Of a stretch of 64,000 nucleotides of DNA, positions 14,401 through 24,528 are shown in pieces (the stretch's first letter is position 1; each line of letters begins with the position of its first letter). Under the pieces are notes generated by a model. That model was not told the origin of the DNA. It ran no database searches and saw only the letters and a program-made list of their open reading frames with translations. A program made the translations under genes and the position numbers. Source of the DNA: Antedon mediterranea (Eukaryota > Echinodermata > Crinoidea > Comatulida > Antedonidae); assembly GCF_964355755.1 (NCBI RefSeq), contig NC_092673.1, forward strand, positions 7,879,001-7,943,000, read 5' to 3'.

Positions 14401-17400
14401 ATATCACTAATAATGACCTTACAATCCTTAATTATTTCAATTGCCATTATAAAAACATTTTAAGACACAATAACAGGCCTTGTCTACACTATCAAACTAT
14501 ATGTGACAAAAAACAGATGTGCCCATATATGGACAAACCAAATTTGACTATATCACTACCATATTTGAACACATTTTTTTTCAAACTAGTTTGATAGTGT
14601 AGACAGAGCTTTAAAAAGGTAAAATGGAATACTCATTTCGCATTTTCATTACTAATAGACTTACCTTGTATTCAGAGGGTGGCTCATCATCATCCAGGCC
14701 AATATCTTCAACATTGAAGTCCTCAGAGTTTTTATCTGACAACCAAGAGTTAAGCTTTTGACGTACAGAATGTCCACGGTAAACTGCTTGGATGCGAGTA
14801 GCTGCATCAGTTTCTATTGAAAATTGCTCAGCTTTCTTTGCACCTACTTTTAGGTTTGACATTCCTGAGATAAAATATGAAAATTATCATTAATTCATAA
14901 CAATTATGGTTAACACACGCTTTAATTATGAATTTTTCTTAAATTTTCTTCTTTGCCGTTTGACATCGTGCATCTCACTTGTTTTTGCCACTCTGTACAT
15001 TTTGAGGAAGCATGTGTATACAATTACTATTATTTTAAAGTGAATACGATAAAATGACACTAAAATTATTATGTAATAGTGGTGCAACTTACCAGGTAAA
15101 TTACCCGAAAATTCACTGCGATATGTTTCACCAACAATTTGCTCATGTCTTGTTCGTAAGTCATTATTATCCGGCCTGTTAAATTGTGATTTATCCTCTG
15201 ATTCAAAAATTGATGCTTTATATGGAGAATTAGAAGGTATTTGCCAGTCTGTATACCCAGCTTTACGACTAGCATCATCTTTAAATTCTAACCGCCTAGA
15301 TGCTGTACTGGGATTAGTCTTTGAACGCCAGTCTTGCGTAGGAAGTGCACCGTATGACGTATAACCAGGTCTGGAGTCTACATTCAAGGTCAGACTAGGT
15401 TCTGCAGCGTAACTTGAAGTACTTGTTGGGTAGGCCCACCGTGATGTAGGTACATTCACTGCAGGGTTTGCAGTATTAGCATCTGAATTGTCAAAGTGTG
15501 ATGTAAAGCGGCGGGTTTCTTTCTCCAGCCTGCCTTGTAGAGCTGCTGCCGTTGCCTTTAAAGACTCTATACGCATGGAATGACTTGGTGCTTTACCTCT
15601 TTCTTTAGGTGTAAAAAAGTGTAACAAAAATCAACATTATTGGCTGCTTTATGTTATTCTTGCAACTTATTTGTATAATAAATGAAAAGATGTTTTTATT
15701 ATTATTACACACTTGCACTGAGGAAGGTTTAGTGTTAGCCCAAAGCTCTGCAACTTTTATGGCTGTTTTAATTTATCGTTTTGATTTAGATTTTTGCTTA
15801 TTTTTTTTAATATCTCCATTGAGATTCAGCTACTGATAACCACAGCGTTATCATTTTTTTAGTAACTTGCCTTTAAATTTAATATAATCAATTTATTGAT
15901 TCAGCGATCCTTTAACATAAATATTGAAAACTAATGTAATGAAAACGAAACATGCAATTAAAGAGGATAGAATATAAATGTATTACTTTTTTATTTAGGC
16001 CTATTTAATAGTGATTTTGTATAGTACATGTACTAACCATTATGAGGGTACAGCGCTACATTCGTTGATACATGGTAATTCGAAGAGGGATTTGCTTGAG
16101 TGGATACTGTCAGGCTAGTTGGACGGCTTATTGTGGTAGCAGTAGCTGTAGCAGTTGTAAATAGTGATGTCTGTTGCTTTGGAAGGTCATTTGTAATTAT
16201 ACCAAGTAGGTCAAGTCTGAGAAAAAATACATTGTTTATAAAAATTACATATGATTGACTGACTAAAACTGCATCTGGCCAAAGGCGGTCTTTATTCTGA
16301 GGGAGATGTGTCTAGTCAATTCTCCTAACAACCAGGGTCTCTGAAAACTGGAAAACATAAAACCAGTATTTTATTTATTAAGATCCCAAATCCATCAATA
16401 CGATTAAAATTTCATTTGGAAAACAAAACATTTGGCTAGCCTAGCAAATATTATTTGCTGGACGTCTGGGTCAGAAATGAGGAATACTTAATAATAGGGG
16501 CACTAAAGAATGGTCATAGATCAAATATGTTGTATCAGCACTTTTAATGTTTTTCTTTTTAGTTGAGAGAGATTATTTAGAGGGTTAGGTCCGGTTATAT
16601 TTAGCAAGGTCAGCTATCTAGTAATTCTTTCATATGTAGGTGTCCAGTAGTTGGCTTATATGATACAGAGATAATGAATTTCAATATAGATGCTACCTTC
16701 TGGATGTAACACCTGGAAATGAATGCTGTGTATCACTACTACTTGAAGGACTCCATGCATTTTTATTTTCCTTGTCTGAACCACTCATCTCTGTAACAAT
16801 CTAAATGTGAAAACATTGCAGAAATTAATGTGTGTGCCTGTAGTGTAAAGCTATGTCTACACTATTAAACTAGTTCAGCAAAAAAATGTGATGTGCCCGA
16901 ATATGGTAGTGATATGCCCAAATAGTGATAGTGACATCATCATGTCCATATATGGGCACATCACATTTTTTTTCACATGTAGACAGAGCTTTATACATGT
17001 ATCTAGTTATTTCTAGCCAAAGTTTGATTCTAGTAATGAAGTATAGGTAAGGCATGATATGTGTGCCAAAATGCTTTCCCTTTTTTAGGAATATTAATAA
17101 GAATCACAGTCTAGAACCTAGACTAATGATAGGGAGAACCTAGACTAATGATAGGGAGAACCTAGACTAATGATAGGGAGAACCTAGACTAATGATAGGG
17201 AGAACCTAGACTAATGATAGGGAGAACCTAGACTAATGATAGGGAGAACCTAGACTAATGACAGGGAGAACCTAGACTAATGATAGGGAGAACCTAGACT
17301 AATGACAGGGAGAACCTAGACTAATGATAGGGAGAACCTAGACTAATGATAGGGAGAACCTAGACTAATGATAGGGAGAACCTAGACTAATGATAGGGAG

Positions 17401-20400
17401 AACCTAGACTAATGATAGGGAGAACCTAGACTAATGATAGGGAGAACCTAGACTAATGATAGGGAGAACCTAGACTAATGATAGGGAGAACCTAGACTAA
17501 TGACAGGGAGAACCTAGACTAATGATAGGGAGAACCTAGACTAATGATAGGGAGAACCTAGACTAATGATAGGGAGAACCTAGACTAATGATAGGGAGAA
17601 CCTAGACTAATGATAGGGAGAACCTAGACTAATGATAGGGAGAACCTAGACTAATGATAGGGAGAACCTAGACTAATGATAGGGAGAACCTAGACTAATG
17701 ATAGGGAGAACCTAGACTAATGATAGGGAGAACCTAGACTAATGATAGGGAGAACCTAGACTAATGATAGGGAGAACCTAGACTAATGATAGGGAGAACC
17801 TAGACTAATGATAGGGAGAACCTAGACTAATGATAGGGAGAACCTAGACTAATGATAGGGAGAACCTAGACTAATGATAGGGAGAACCTAGACTAATGAT
17901 AGGGAGAACCTAGACTAATGATAGGGAGAACCTAGACTAATGATAGGGATAAACATCAAACAACTTTATCAAATGTTATTGTTAGTATTCCCAAAATGTG
18001 AACATCTTAAATTTGCAAGAACTAAAGAACGTAGTATAAAACTGACAAATAACGAGAGAAAAGCCATGATTCGATTGAAACATCAAATCATGTTATTTAA
18101 ATATAATCAGTGTTGGTTTTTAGAAAGGAAAAAAGATTCATATAAAATGTATAAGATATAAACTGAAATCAATTTACTAGATTGTACACTGTACACAAGT
18201 TGTTCATAGTCTAGTTTCTTTTTATAAACAAGATTATTGTATCATGTTTGTCAATTAGTCAGTCAGTGGTTAAACTAAATTGACTATATAGATATTAGTG
18301 CTAAAAAGAATGTACAATTGCAATCATTACCTGTGTATGACTTGGTTTGGTCTCTGTAAGGTAAGTCTGATCCAGTCGGGGTTGTAACACACGACCACCA
18401 GTTGGCTTAGTTTTAAAACTTTCAAGTCGTTTCCGGTCTATTGCATCCAGTTGCTCTTGCTTTTTCTTTTCGGCTAAGTTTTTCTTTTCTTTTTCCTCTT
18501 TCTCCCTTTTCTTTCTCTCTGCTTTTTGCTTTGCCATATACTGCCGCACCTCACTTGTGTCGTAACTACGTATCTTCGGTACATCATACGGATCAGTAGA
18601 TTTTTTACTTTGTGAAGTTTTCGACTTGCGACTTTTTCGGCTTTTCTTGGTTGGTTGACTTGTGTGAAATGTTGTTTGATCTCTTGTACCATCATTTAAT
18701 TTTGTCATCTCTTCTTCATCAGACTCCAAATGGAGGTCCTTCAAAACATCCTTGGCATCTGTCGGTAAATGTGTGGCAGTATCTTTGTCATCATCTGATT
18801 CAATTGGATGATCAGATATGTCAGCATCTTCGATATCATTTTTTTCTGTGTCATGCTCAAATTCTGAATGTTTATGTTTTGAATCAGTGGCAGAATGTGC
18901 GGTGCTTACTTTGCGTAATTTAGGAGCTGGTCCGAGAACCTTTATTGCAGTTTTGTGGCTATCACGCCACGCATTAACCGAAACACTACCATGTTTCTCA
19001 GGCTTGGATACTTTAATATCGCCTTTGAGGTGATGTACTTTGCGAACAGGTTTCCTACTTGATTTTTTAGGGTCTCCATGAGCACGTTTGCGTACCATAC
19101 TTCCAGTTGAAGGTCTTCCATATGTGCCAATTTCTACCACATTCCTATGACTTTCTATGTCTGCTTTATTATTAGTACCTGTTGTTTTATTTAATTTCGT
19201 TGTTCTTTTTCTGTCTGGACCATTGCTCTTTGTGGAACGTTGTCTTCCACTAACAATACTACCATCAGGAAGAGCATATCTTGATTCTGCTGCACTGAAT
19301 CCTTTATATGATGGTGGAGGAGGAGCTGCAGCGACCTTCCTGACAGTTAACCTTGAAGATGATTCCTTTGGCCAATCATAGCCATAATTATCCGAGGTAA
19401 GCACTGGATCTACTTCATGATGATGGTGCCTAGGATTATTAAAATCGTTAGTCCTACTTCCATTTAAAAATTCTTCTTTCTGTTCTTGTATTCGTGATCT
19501 TAGTTTGTCAAGGCTATTAAATTCTGCATTTATACTGCCATTCTGAATTTCTCTTGACTTCTTTAAATCATTTTTTCGAGACCCATACAGTTTCTCGTAA
19601 GTGGATGTATATCCAACAGTGTGTGGAGGAACTGGTTCATTTAGGTAAAGCATCTTAGTTGGTGTCCGAACAGTAGTAAAGCTTTGATTGGCTGAGCCTG
19701 AATTGTTCTGCTGAAGGAAGGATCTTTCCCCAATGGGTGAGCGAGTTCCAGATGGGGAGGTAAGCGGACTTCGATAAGTGCCATTACTAAGGCCAATCTT
19801 CCGCCAATCTCTACTTGGTGATTCTTCTATAAAGTACAACATTATTTGCCAAATTAATGCTTGGTTGGAATAGCATCAGTAAAACATGTTTACAACATAT
19901 ATCTGCACATTTTTGTACCACCATATTTTTACTAAGGGCACATATTAGGATGCAAAGGAAAGCAAAATTTACCATTTCACTCTCCACACAAAAAAATGGT
20001 GGTGTGAATAAACAACAAAAAATTAAATTAAAATTAATTTTCATACCTTGTATTGTTACTCGTTTATTTTTATTCCTACCATTGTACTTGTCAGCTATTG
20101 TGTTCTAAATAAAAATAAATTATTAATTTAATTATTAATTAAGTTAGTAATTAAAAGATGGAAATCCATCGTTGGTATTATTTTTTTCCACTTTATAATT
20201 GATGCAAGTTCATGGTTAGGTAAATTACTCAGTAACATTTAAGTGGATTACTTCTTTATGGCAGAAAGGGGCAGCTTATTAAAAAGGAGATTAAAAAAAG
20301 AAAAAGAAAACTAGTCATAAACGAGTGGATTTGATTAGAAGACAAATAACTCTTCATCATGCTTGCTTACCTGTATTGGAGGGGGCGAGTGTAGTTGCCA

Positions 20401-22851
20401 TTTTGGCACCCTATCAACTGGAACCCTTGTTTCTGACCTACTATCATTCATGATGGTGGAATCCATTGCAGTCAGAGTCCCATATGGACCTTCAGCCTCA
20501 TTTAGCCTTGCTTCAGCTCTTTCAAGCTACAGTCAACACAACAAAAAAATTAATTTTCCTCTTAATAAAAAGGTAAAATTAACTAATTAAGTTGTTGCCA
20601 ATTCTTGATAAAACTCAGTGGCATAACGCAGAGGCTTGAGGCCCTTGGTTTAAGAATCCTCAGTGGTGCCCCCCCCCCCCCCCAATGCTGGTGGCCTCAG
20701 GCGTTTTCAGCCTTTTTCGACATATTTTAATGCACTGTTTTTCCTCTAGGCACTGCTCAGGGGCCCCCAATAAGTTCCAGGGCCCCTGGGTATAGCCAGT
20801 GAGCGTTCATAGCTGTTACGCCACTGCAAACAATACACCGATTGTTTGAATTTCTAATGATCAGAAAGTCCTTTTATGAATTACGAAATCTCTTGATTAA
20901 TTGGGGCCCCAATTACAGTAGGCTGTGTCTGGGCAAAATATCACTATCACTATCAAAAACTATAAGAACAATTTTGAAATAATTTTAAAATACTTACAGC
21001 ATGTTTGGCCCTGTCAACACTTTCCCATGCTGAGTTCAGTTCTACAAATAAATAACAATGAGTTATATTTAACAGTAACATGCACGATACAGTACAGATT
21101 AAGAATGCAAACTATTATTCAAAATTGGAAAAAAAAATATTCTAGGATGACCATCTCTAGAGTATCTAATGTATTAACACTCCGCTACCTATCTCTACCC
21201 TTACCTAGTAAACTAACTGTACAGTGGCCTATTACTCCAAGAGAACAACTCTCCAAAAATTACTGTACCCCCTGGATAATACCACCCAGAACAACTACTC
21301 GGATTAACTACAGTACTGCACCCCAAATGCTTAACTAAAAACTAAGGTTAGTCCTTTGAGGATACTGTTCTGTCGATAATTATCAAGGGAGATGTCCGGA
21401 TGCTTACTGTACACTAAATATTAAGAATCGTATTCAATGCTAATTAGAAAACCAATACTATAGAATATTCAACAGGTTTCAATACAGTAGAATGTAAATA
21501 CTGAATAACAAAAATCAAATTGGTACAGTAAAGTGTAAAACTAAATATATAAAACAAATATTGCATATTAAAATTGCATATCAAAAAGTTTAAAAAGTCG
21601 TCAACATCAGGCAATCGGTAACCTTATAAAAGTTAACTGTGGTCTTGGTTGTGAACTTATAAATTGGCAGCTGACTCAGTCAGTTGACCCATATTGTCAT
21701 GTGAGTCAGCCAGTTTTAACTGCCATTATTTGTGTCTTTTTATTTTCCACTACAGTAATTTAATTCATAACTTTTTAGTTAGTCAGTATTAAAACTGTTC
21801 TTCACTAACAGTACACTATAAAGACTGTGTATTTCCAAAATCCAAAATCTTATAAAATAAATCAAACTTTGAATAGGTCATATTTTGTACTGTTATTCTT
21901 AATTAAAGTCATTAAATTTTGCCAAGAAAAAACAAATTCAATTTATCTTTAAATTACGATTTTAAAAGTTTTTTTTTAAAGTCTAATATTTGGTCAAAGT
22001 GAATATTCAACAAAAAGCTAAGCTATTGAATTTAGGCCTATATAAATCTATGTGATTTGTGATATGCTACAGTACAGTAGTTTTTTCTGTCCAATATTAA
22101 ACTGATAAAAATTTATTTTTCATAGAACTACTAATGTATACAGGATGTGTGCAATATAAAATAAATTAATTTCAAATTAGTTGTCATGTTGAATAAAAAC
22201 AAAATAGTTATAAGTTTATATTTGAATTTAATTTTCTATTCTCAATTAAAAAAATTGAAAACATTTATTATTCCATATGCATAAAACAGTAAAAAAAATT
22301 GAAATTTGTTGTTTGAATGATACACTACTTTAAGCTCTGTCTACACTATCAAACTTGTTTGACAAAAAATGTGTGATGTGCCCAAATATGATAGCGATAT
22401 GCCCAAATATGGTAGTGATACAGTATGACATCATTGTGTCCATACAGTATATAATATGGGCACATCACATTTTTTTTATCACATAAAGTTTGATAGTGTA
22501 GACAGAGCTTACTTACGTACACAAGTACAGAATAATTTTTAAAAATATAAATATATACAGTATACAATATACAGTCATTTACTTATTTACCACTAACCCA
22601 TATTTTGCTAGATTACTGTTGTTAATATAAAATAACACAAAACAATTGATAAAAAATCAAATGTATCTTGATTGCTTGACACTGTCAATGTTGATATCAA
22701 CTATCATACTGTTAAATTATCAACCACCAACATTACAGATTATGATTTAATTAGGAATTTGGTTACCTCTTAATGAAGACCCTGATGATGATCCCCTTGG
22801 CAATACAAGCACTGGTTCTTGTACAGGTCTCAGGTGTATACTACCAGACAT
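2959..22851 (-). CDS. CEP350: centrosome-associated protein 350 (whole gene, 24 coding exons)
   Basis: A large centrosome/centriole scaffold that, in vertebrates, anchors microtubules and recruits FOP (FGFR1OP). Exons, 5' to 3' on the minus strand: 22767-22851, 20998-21041, 20371-20526, 20047-20104, 18331-19826, 16697-16800, 16038-16216, 15093-15602, 14665-14864, 13734-13862, 13431-13584, 12762-13042, 12232-12344, 11301-11649, 10553-10987, 10067-10254, 9826-9906, 9043-9403, 8106-8722, 7476-7805, 6723-6970, 6044-6204, 5624-5900, 2959-5495. All introns are GT-AG and phases match throughout; the total is 9093 nt, i.e. 3030 aa plus TGA, close to the human length of about 3100. Collinear conserved blocks include VRKVAAAPPPPSYKGF, SYDTSEVRQYMAKQ, RIESLKATAAALQ, LAQQESVSIAQILK, LLRLREKAIKEKTRAEMAW and the extreme C terminus (VNYDDDEVTVKMQLADGI). 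The CAP-Gly domain of vertebrate CEP350 is not seen. Identity is secure; small exons could be alternatively spliced. Confidence 0.95.
5624..7805 (-). CDS. CEP350: CEP350 exons 20-23
   Basis: Exon 20 (7476-7805) encodes LMKRQQKLNRRRKTAEELL and AWKQKLDEEEAKVVRIEKQA, a conserved helix. Exon 21 (6723-6970) is a serine-rich linker. Exon 22 (6044-6204) encodes SDQSDVEGRLRALNDQLKRR and VQEASLRKQLE. Exon 23 (5624-5900) continues AYEKFIEKTKRELNADAELA and VKPQIKQP. The exon 22-23 helix corresponds to the vertebrate DIEGRIRALKDEL...ESYDEFIKKTEAEL block. All junctions are GT-AG and in phase. Confidence 0.92.
6371..6446 (+). repeat. tRNA-like pseudogene or SINE head
   Basis: A perfect T arm (CCGAG, loop TTCGAGT, CTCGG at 6420-6436), an anticodon-like hairpin (CTGC, 7-nt loop ATATCAA, GCAG) and a D-arm-like TGGTTAGGA can be aligned. 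The acceptor stem is imperfect and a T run follows at 6447. It sits in CEP350 intron 21. Most likely a tRNA-derived relic rather than a working tRNA. Confidence 0.45.
8106..8722 (-). CDS. CEP350: CEP350 exon 19 (conserved helical block)
   Basis: A 617-nt exon, residues about 1642-1847. It holds the strongest conserved block: LDLLRLREKAIKEKTRAEMA, then WLEHQRKKH, KKKQRSLSARLQTELMEIKR and a glutamine-rich helix ending ILRIRQSTKEFKGR. Long charged helices of this type form coiled coils. A serine/aspartate linker and KVLQKLKLMQAPLNS follow, matching the vertebrate IMQKLKKM segment. Entry phase 0, exit phase 2. Confidence 0.93.
8814..8987 (+). mobile_element. tRNA-derived SINE, family S, 5'-truncated copy
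   Basis: Starts inside the tRNA-like head (CATAACATCGGCAAGGATTC, with the B-box TTCGAGGTCC) and continues into the body GTGTACACATCTAG, CTTCAAAGAACC and TTTCGAGACGGGTAGGGGG. The same order of blocks recurs at 13916-14196 and 43548-43775. Located in CEP350 intron 18. Confidence 0.7.
9043..10987 (-). CDS. CEP350: CEP350 exons 15-18 (central coiled coil)
   Basis: Exon 15 (10553-10987) encodes RYFSPSALEIKMAAELNRL followed by the signature SLAQQESVSIAQILK and a long alanine/glutamine coiled coil; this is among the most conserved parts of the family. Exon 16 (10067-10254) continues the helix with an alanine run and QQEMWLNQIKSTFRES. Exon 17 (9826-9906, 81 nt) contains SDYSEDFTGKD and exon 18 (9043-9403) contains ESYSEDFDQTISE, acidic motifs that recur in the C-terminal exon (SYKSHYSEEFESE). 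The exon 15 acceptor is a tandem CAGCAG, so one glutamine may be optional. Confidence 0.9.
9610..9783 (-). mobile_element. tRNA-derived SINE, family T, copy 1
   Basis: Minus strand begins AGTGGAGCTGTAGCTTGGTG (A box TAGCTTGGTGG), with a degraded B box (CGTTCAATCC), and ends in a body containing AATGAGACTTAGTTTATAAA. Aligns along about 175 bp with 63500-63682. Located in CEP350 intron 17. Confidence 0.65.
11301..14864 (-). CDS. CEP350: CEP350 exons 9-14, including an IQ motif
   Basis: Exon 9 (14665-14864) encodes ATRIQAVYRGHSVRQKL, a textbook IQ calmodulin/EF-hand light-chain binding motif, at about residues 902-915. Exon 10 (13734-13862) is basic. Exon 11 (13431-13584) carries HSVIDIYTRRLKSLTQ, matching the VINIFTKSYQLYG segment of vertebrate CEP350. 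Exon 12 (12762-13042) has a YEDDFTSESLS patch like the vertebrate SYEDDFVSSP. Exons 13 (12232-12344) and 14 (11301-11649) are serine-rich, low-complexity linkers. All junction phases agree. Confidence 0.87.
13916..14196 (-). mobile_element. tRNA-derived SINE, family S, longest copy
   Basis: On the minus strand it opens GTGAGTGGCCGAGCGGCTAA, a near-perfect Pol III A box of tRNA-Ser/Leu type, and has the B box GGGTTCGAGGCTC about 60 nt later, then CCATGGTTCTGGTGGTAGAA and the shared body. This gives the family head missing from the 8814 copy. Located in CEP350 intron 9. Confidence 0.75.
14477..14612. repeat. palindromic MITE family A, copy in CEP350 intron 9
   Basis: Starts CTTGTCTACACTATCAAACT and ends AGTTTGATAGTGTAGACAGA, near-perfect terminal inverted repeats of about 25 bp. 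The middle has GATGTGCCCATATATGGAC. No coding capacity, typical of a MITE. Confidence 0.85.
14752..14793 (-). other. IQ motif within CEP350
   Basis: The stretch IQAVYRGHSVRQKL satisfies every position of the IQ consensus (I-Q-x3-R-G-x3-R-x2-L). It lies in a predicted helix flanked by polar sequence. IQ motifs bind calmodulin or related light chains; binding here is inferred only. Confidence 0.7.
15093..16800 (-). CDS. CEP350: CEP350 exons 6-8
   Basis: Exon 6 (16697-16800) encodes SGSDKENKNAWSPSSSSD, which resembles the SDKEN...SSSSD segment of vertebrate CEP350. Exon 7 (16038-16216) is a threonine/alanine-rich linker (TTATATATTISRP). Exon 8 (15093-15602) begins ERGKAPSHSMRIESLKATAAAL, the conserved short coiled coil that follows in vertebrates, then becomes a polar linker. 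Junction phases 2/1/1 match at all borders. The open frame running past 15093 to 14926 is intron read-through, since a good donor (GTAAGT) sits at the exon end. Confidence 0.88.
16847..16992. repeat. palindromic MITE family A, copy in CEP350 intron 5
   Basis: Left arm AAAGCTATGTCTACACTATT and right arm TGTAGACAGAGCTTT, with internal inverted halves ATGTGCCCGAATATGG and CATATATGGGCACATCACAT. It sits about 100 bp from the 22-bp minisatellite. Confidence 0.85.
17113..17949. repeat. 22-bp minisatellite, about 38 units
   Basis: Unit reads AACCTAGACTAATGATAG followed by GGAG, repeated head to tail with almost no divergence. Three units, near 17261, 17305 and 17503, carry GACAGGG in place of GATAGGG. 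It lies wholly within CEP350 intron 5 and encodes nothing. The homogeneity implies recent expansion, so length is likely polymorphic. Confidence 0.97.
18331..19826 (-). CDS. CEP350: CEP350 exon 5 (residues about 115-613)
   Basis: A 1496-nt exon with no stop. It is basic and serine-rich and carries two blocks diagnostic of CEP350: KVAAAPPPPSYKGFSA with the following LPDGSIV, and SYDTSEVRQYMAKQKAE, which leads into a lysine/glutamate coiled coil (KKREKEEKEKK). A histidine run (RHHHHE) and an acidic stretch (residues near 440-480 of the protein) separate the blocks. The acceptor complement lies at 19827-19828 and the donor at 18329-18330. Confidence 0.93.
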
Positions 22852-22866
22852 TATAGAGCAAAGTTA
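20047..22866 (-). CDS. CEP350: CEP350 exons 1-4 (N terminus)
   Basis: The start ATG is the reverse of 22849-22851 and opens MSGSIHLRPVQEP. An acceptor just upstream (AG complement at 22867-22868) implies at least one noncoding exon further up. Exon 2 (20998-21041, 44 nt) reads ELNSAWESVDRAKHA and runs into LERAEARLNEAE in exon 3 (20371-20526), matching the conserved N-terminal helix of vertebrate CEP350. Exon 4 (20047-20104) is basic. Exon phases are 0/1, 1/0, 0/0 and 0/1, so the very short exon 2 is required for frame. Confidence 0.85.
20615..20826. repeat. short TIR element, family C, copy 1
   Basis: Begins CAGTGGCATAACGCAG and ends CTGTTACGCCACTG, inverted ends of about 14 bp. It contains a run of 15 or more C residues and GGGCCCC-rich stretches. 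CEP350 intron 2. Noncoding MITE-like. Confidence 0.75.
22332..22510. repeat. palindromic MITE family A, full copy in CEP350 intron 1
   Basis: Left arm AAGCTCTGTCTACACTATCA and right arm TTTGATAGTGTAGACAGAGC are inverted repeats. The inner ATGTGCCCAAATATG is tandemly repeated, and an inverted GGGCACATCACAT closes the palindrome. Confidence 0.88.
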
Positions 22867-23016
22867 CTAAACAAATAAAAAACACATTTAATTAGTGGTA
22901 AGTACTACTGTGTACGTAGCCTGAAGTACATAATGTACAAACTTTCTTTAAGAAGAAGTTTTTTATTATAGGATAAGAAAAAAAAACAGGGATAGCACTC
23001 AGCCATCACCGATCAC

Positions 23017-23301
23017 ATGTCCACTCACACTCATTTACCAAATTGGAACGTAAAAATACTAGGCACAGAATCATCATGGAAAGACAGAAAAATAAAAGAA
23101 TCAATAAAAATAAGAAAACATGGTAACACTATGAACAGAGACGACGGCGGTTTGGAACTCCCAAAATTGTACAACAACTTACTAAAGAGGAGGCCCCGAC
23201 AATCCCATTTGGGAAAACCTGAACGATCTACAGATGGCGCTATACCATATACGAGATCTAATGGTAACAAGTCCAAGTCACAGAGACTCACTCATGATTA
23301 A
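23017..23301 (+). pseudogene. Penelope-like retroelement C-terminal fragment
   Basis: A 94-codon open frame encoding HLPNWNVKILGTESSWKDRK, IKESIKIRKHGNTMNRDDGG and LELPKLYNNLL. The pattern W-x-VKIL...E-x-x-W-x-x-RK-x-KE...IRKH...LNRD-GG is, from memory, the tail following the GIY-YIG region in Penelope-like elements. No reverse transcriptase remains. The minus-strand open frame at 23031-23291 is its shadow. Confidence 0.5.
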
Positions 23302-23426
23302 GCTGCGTCGTTGACCAGTGAAAGCTAGAGTAAAAAACGTAAGTTTACGAATTTTATTCGACTTTGGATCATCCAAAAGAAAATTTACTTAAAATACTAT
23401 ACAGTGATCCAGATGAACCATTTTAG

Positions 23427-24165
23427 TCGCGTGGAAGCGACTCTATAGTTCACTAAGTCGGTCGGTCGGTCTGTCTGTCTGTCTGTCGGTCCGGTATCAC
23501 TATGCGTTTTATCGCTTTATGACCTTATCTTGATATCAGTTTAATCTAGCTAAGTAAATTTTTCACAGAATATTCCTTATGGCCAGGAATCGATGTGGTT
23601 ATGTTTTCACGGTGCGCAATAAAAAATTACGCGGTCTACGCACGATTTAACGAAATCACGTTTGTAATCATATCTTAACAACCATGAATCACAATTAAAT
23701 AAAATTTGGTACTCATAAATTTCAGGGCATAAATCATCATATGGCAATACAATTACGTGCGTAGCGCATGTAACGCATGCGTACGCGCGCTTAAAATTTT
23801 CAAAATTTATTTTCGATGAAATAAGAGTACCTTTCAGGCAATTTTAAGCGTTTACAAAATTGCCATGAGTGCGCAGATTTTTGCGCGCGCACTGCGCATT
23901 AAATGTTATTGCGCACACTTTTTGCCCGATTTCTGTTTTCTTGAATTACTTTTCAACTCGAAATTACGTTATACGAGCACGTCAAATGTGACAGGCTACG
24001 CACGTGTAAATTAAAAAAATATAAATGTTTTTAAACATTTCAACATTTTTAAACATGTTCAGTAATTTCGGTCAGAATAGTTCACTATGTCGGTCGGTCC
24101 GTCTGTCTGTCGGTCTGTTTGTCTGTCGGTCCGGTATCACTATGCATTGTAGCACGCGACTTAAT
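23427..24165. repeat. repeat pair flanking a GC-richer block
   Basis: Two direct copies of a segment, ATAGTTCACTAAGTCGGTCG (about 23446) and ATAGTTCACTATGTCGGTCG (about 24079), each run through CTGT-rich tracts into GTCGGTCCGGTATCACTATG. The interior is rich in CpG words (TACGCGCGC, TTGCGCGCGCACTGCGCA) unlike its surroundings. AGTCGCGTGGAAGCGACT marks the left edge and GTAGCACGCGACTT the right, suggesting one inserted element of unknown class. Confidence 0.55.
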
Positions 24166-24242
24166 GGCTGTTGGCCTTGTTACTAATGATAGCACTCTGA
24201 ATCCCAAAAAGAGATTTAGATCCTGAAGTTTCCTTGAAATTT

Positions 24243-24528
24243 ATGCACTGTCAATTGTATGACCCACTATACGACCTCCAGGAGAGGTGCGTCATTTACA
24301 AATAATTACTGATGCAGGGTGCGTCAAAAAACCTAGAAGGTACGTCACATCAATGAACGATGGTGTGTCAATGTCTGTCACTTTACCACTAAAATATCAT
24401 AAAAAACAAGGTCATATAGTACGTAAAAATGGGGTGCGTCATGGTATTCGTAAGGTATGACGCACATCGGACAAATAACGCACCTCTCCCGGGGGTCGTA
24501 TAGTGGGTCATGTAATTGACAAGTGCAT
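24243..24528. repeat. 286-bp element with about 55-bp terminal inverted repeats
   Basis: The left end ATGCACTGTCAATTGTATGA, CCCACTATACGACCTCCAGG, AGAGGTGCGTCATTT is mirrored at the right end by AACGCACCTCTCCC, GTCGTATAGTGGGTCATG and AATTGACAAGTGCAT. The interior repeats GGTGCGTCA and GGTACGTCA. Noncoding, foldback/MITE-like. Confidence 0.8.

Noticed and set aside
14926-15092. Extension of CEP350 exon 8 to a stop at 14926
   Set aside because: A strong donor at 15091-15092 and correct phase into exon 14665-14864 show this is intron read-through.
17113-17949. CRISPR-like array
   Set aside because: Units are contiguous with no unique spacers and the context is a eukaryotic intron; it is a minisatellite.
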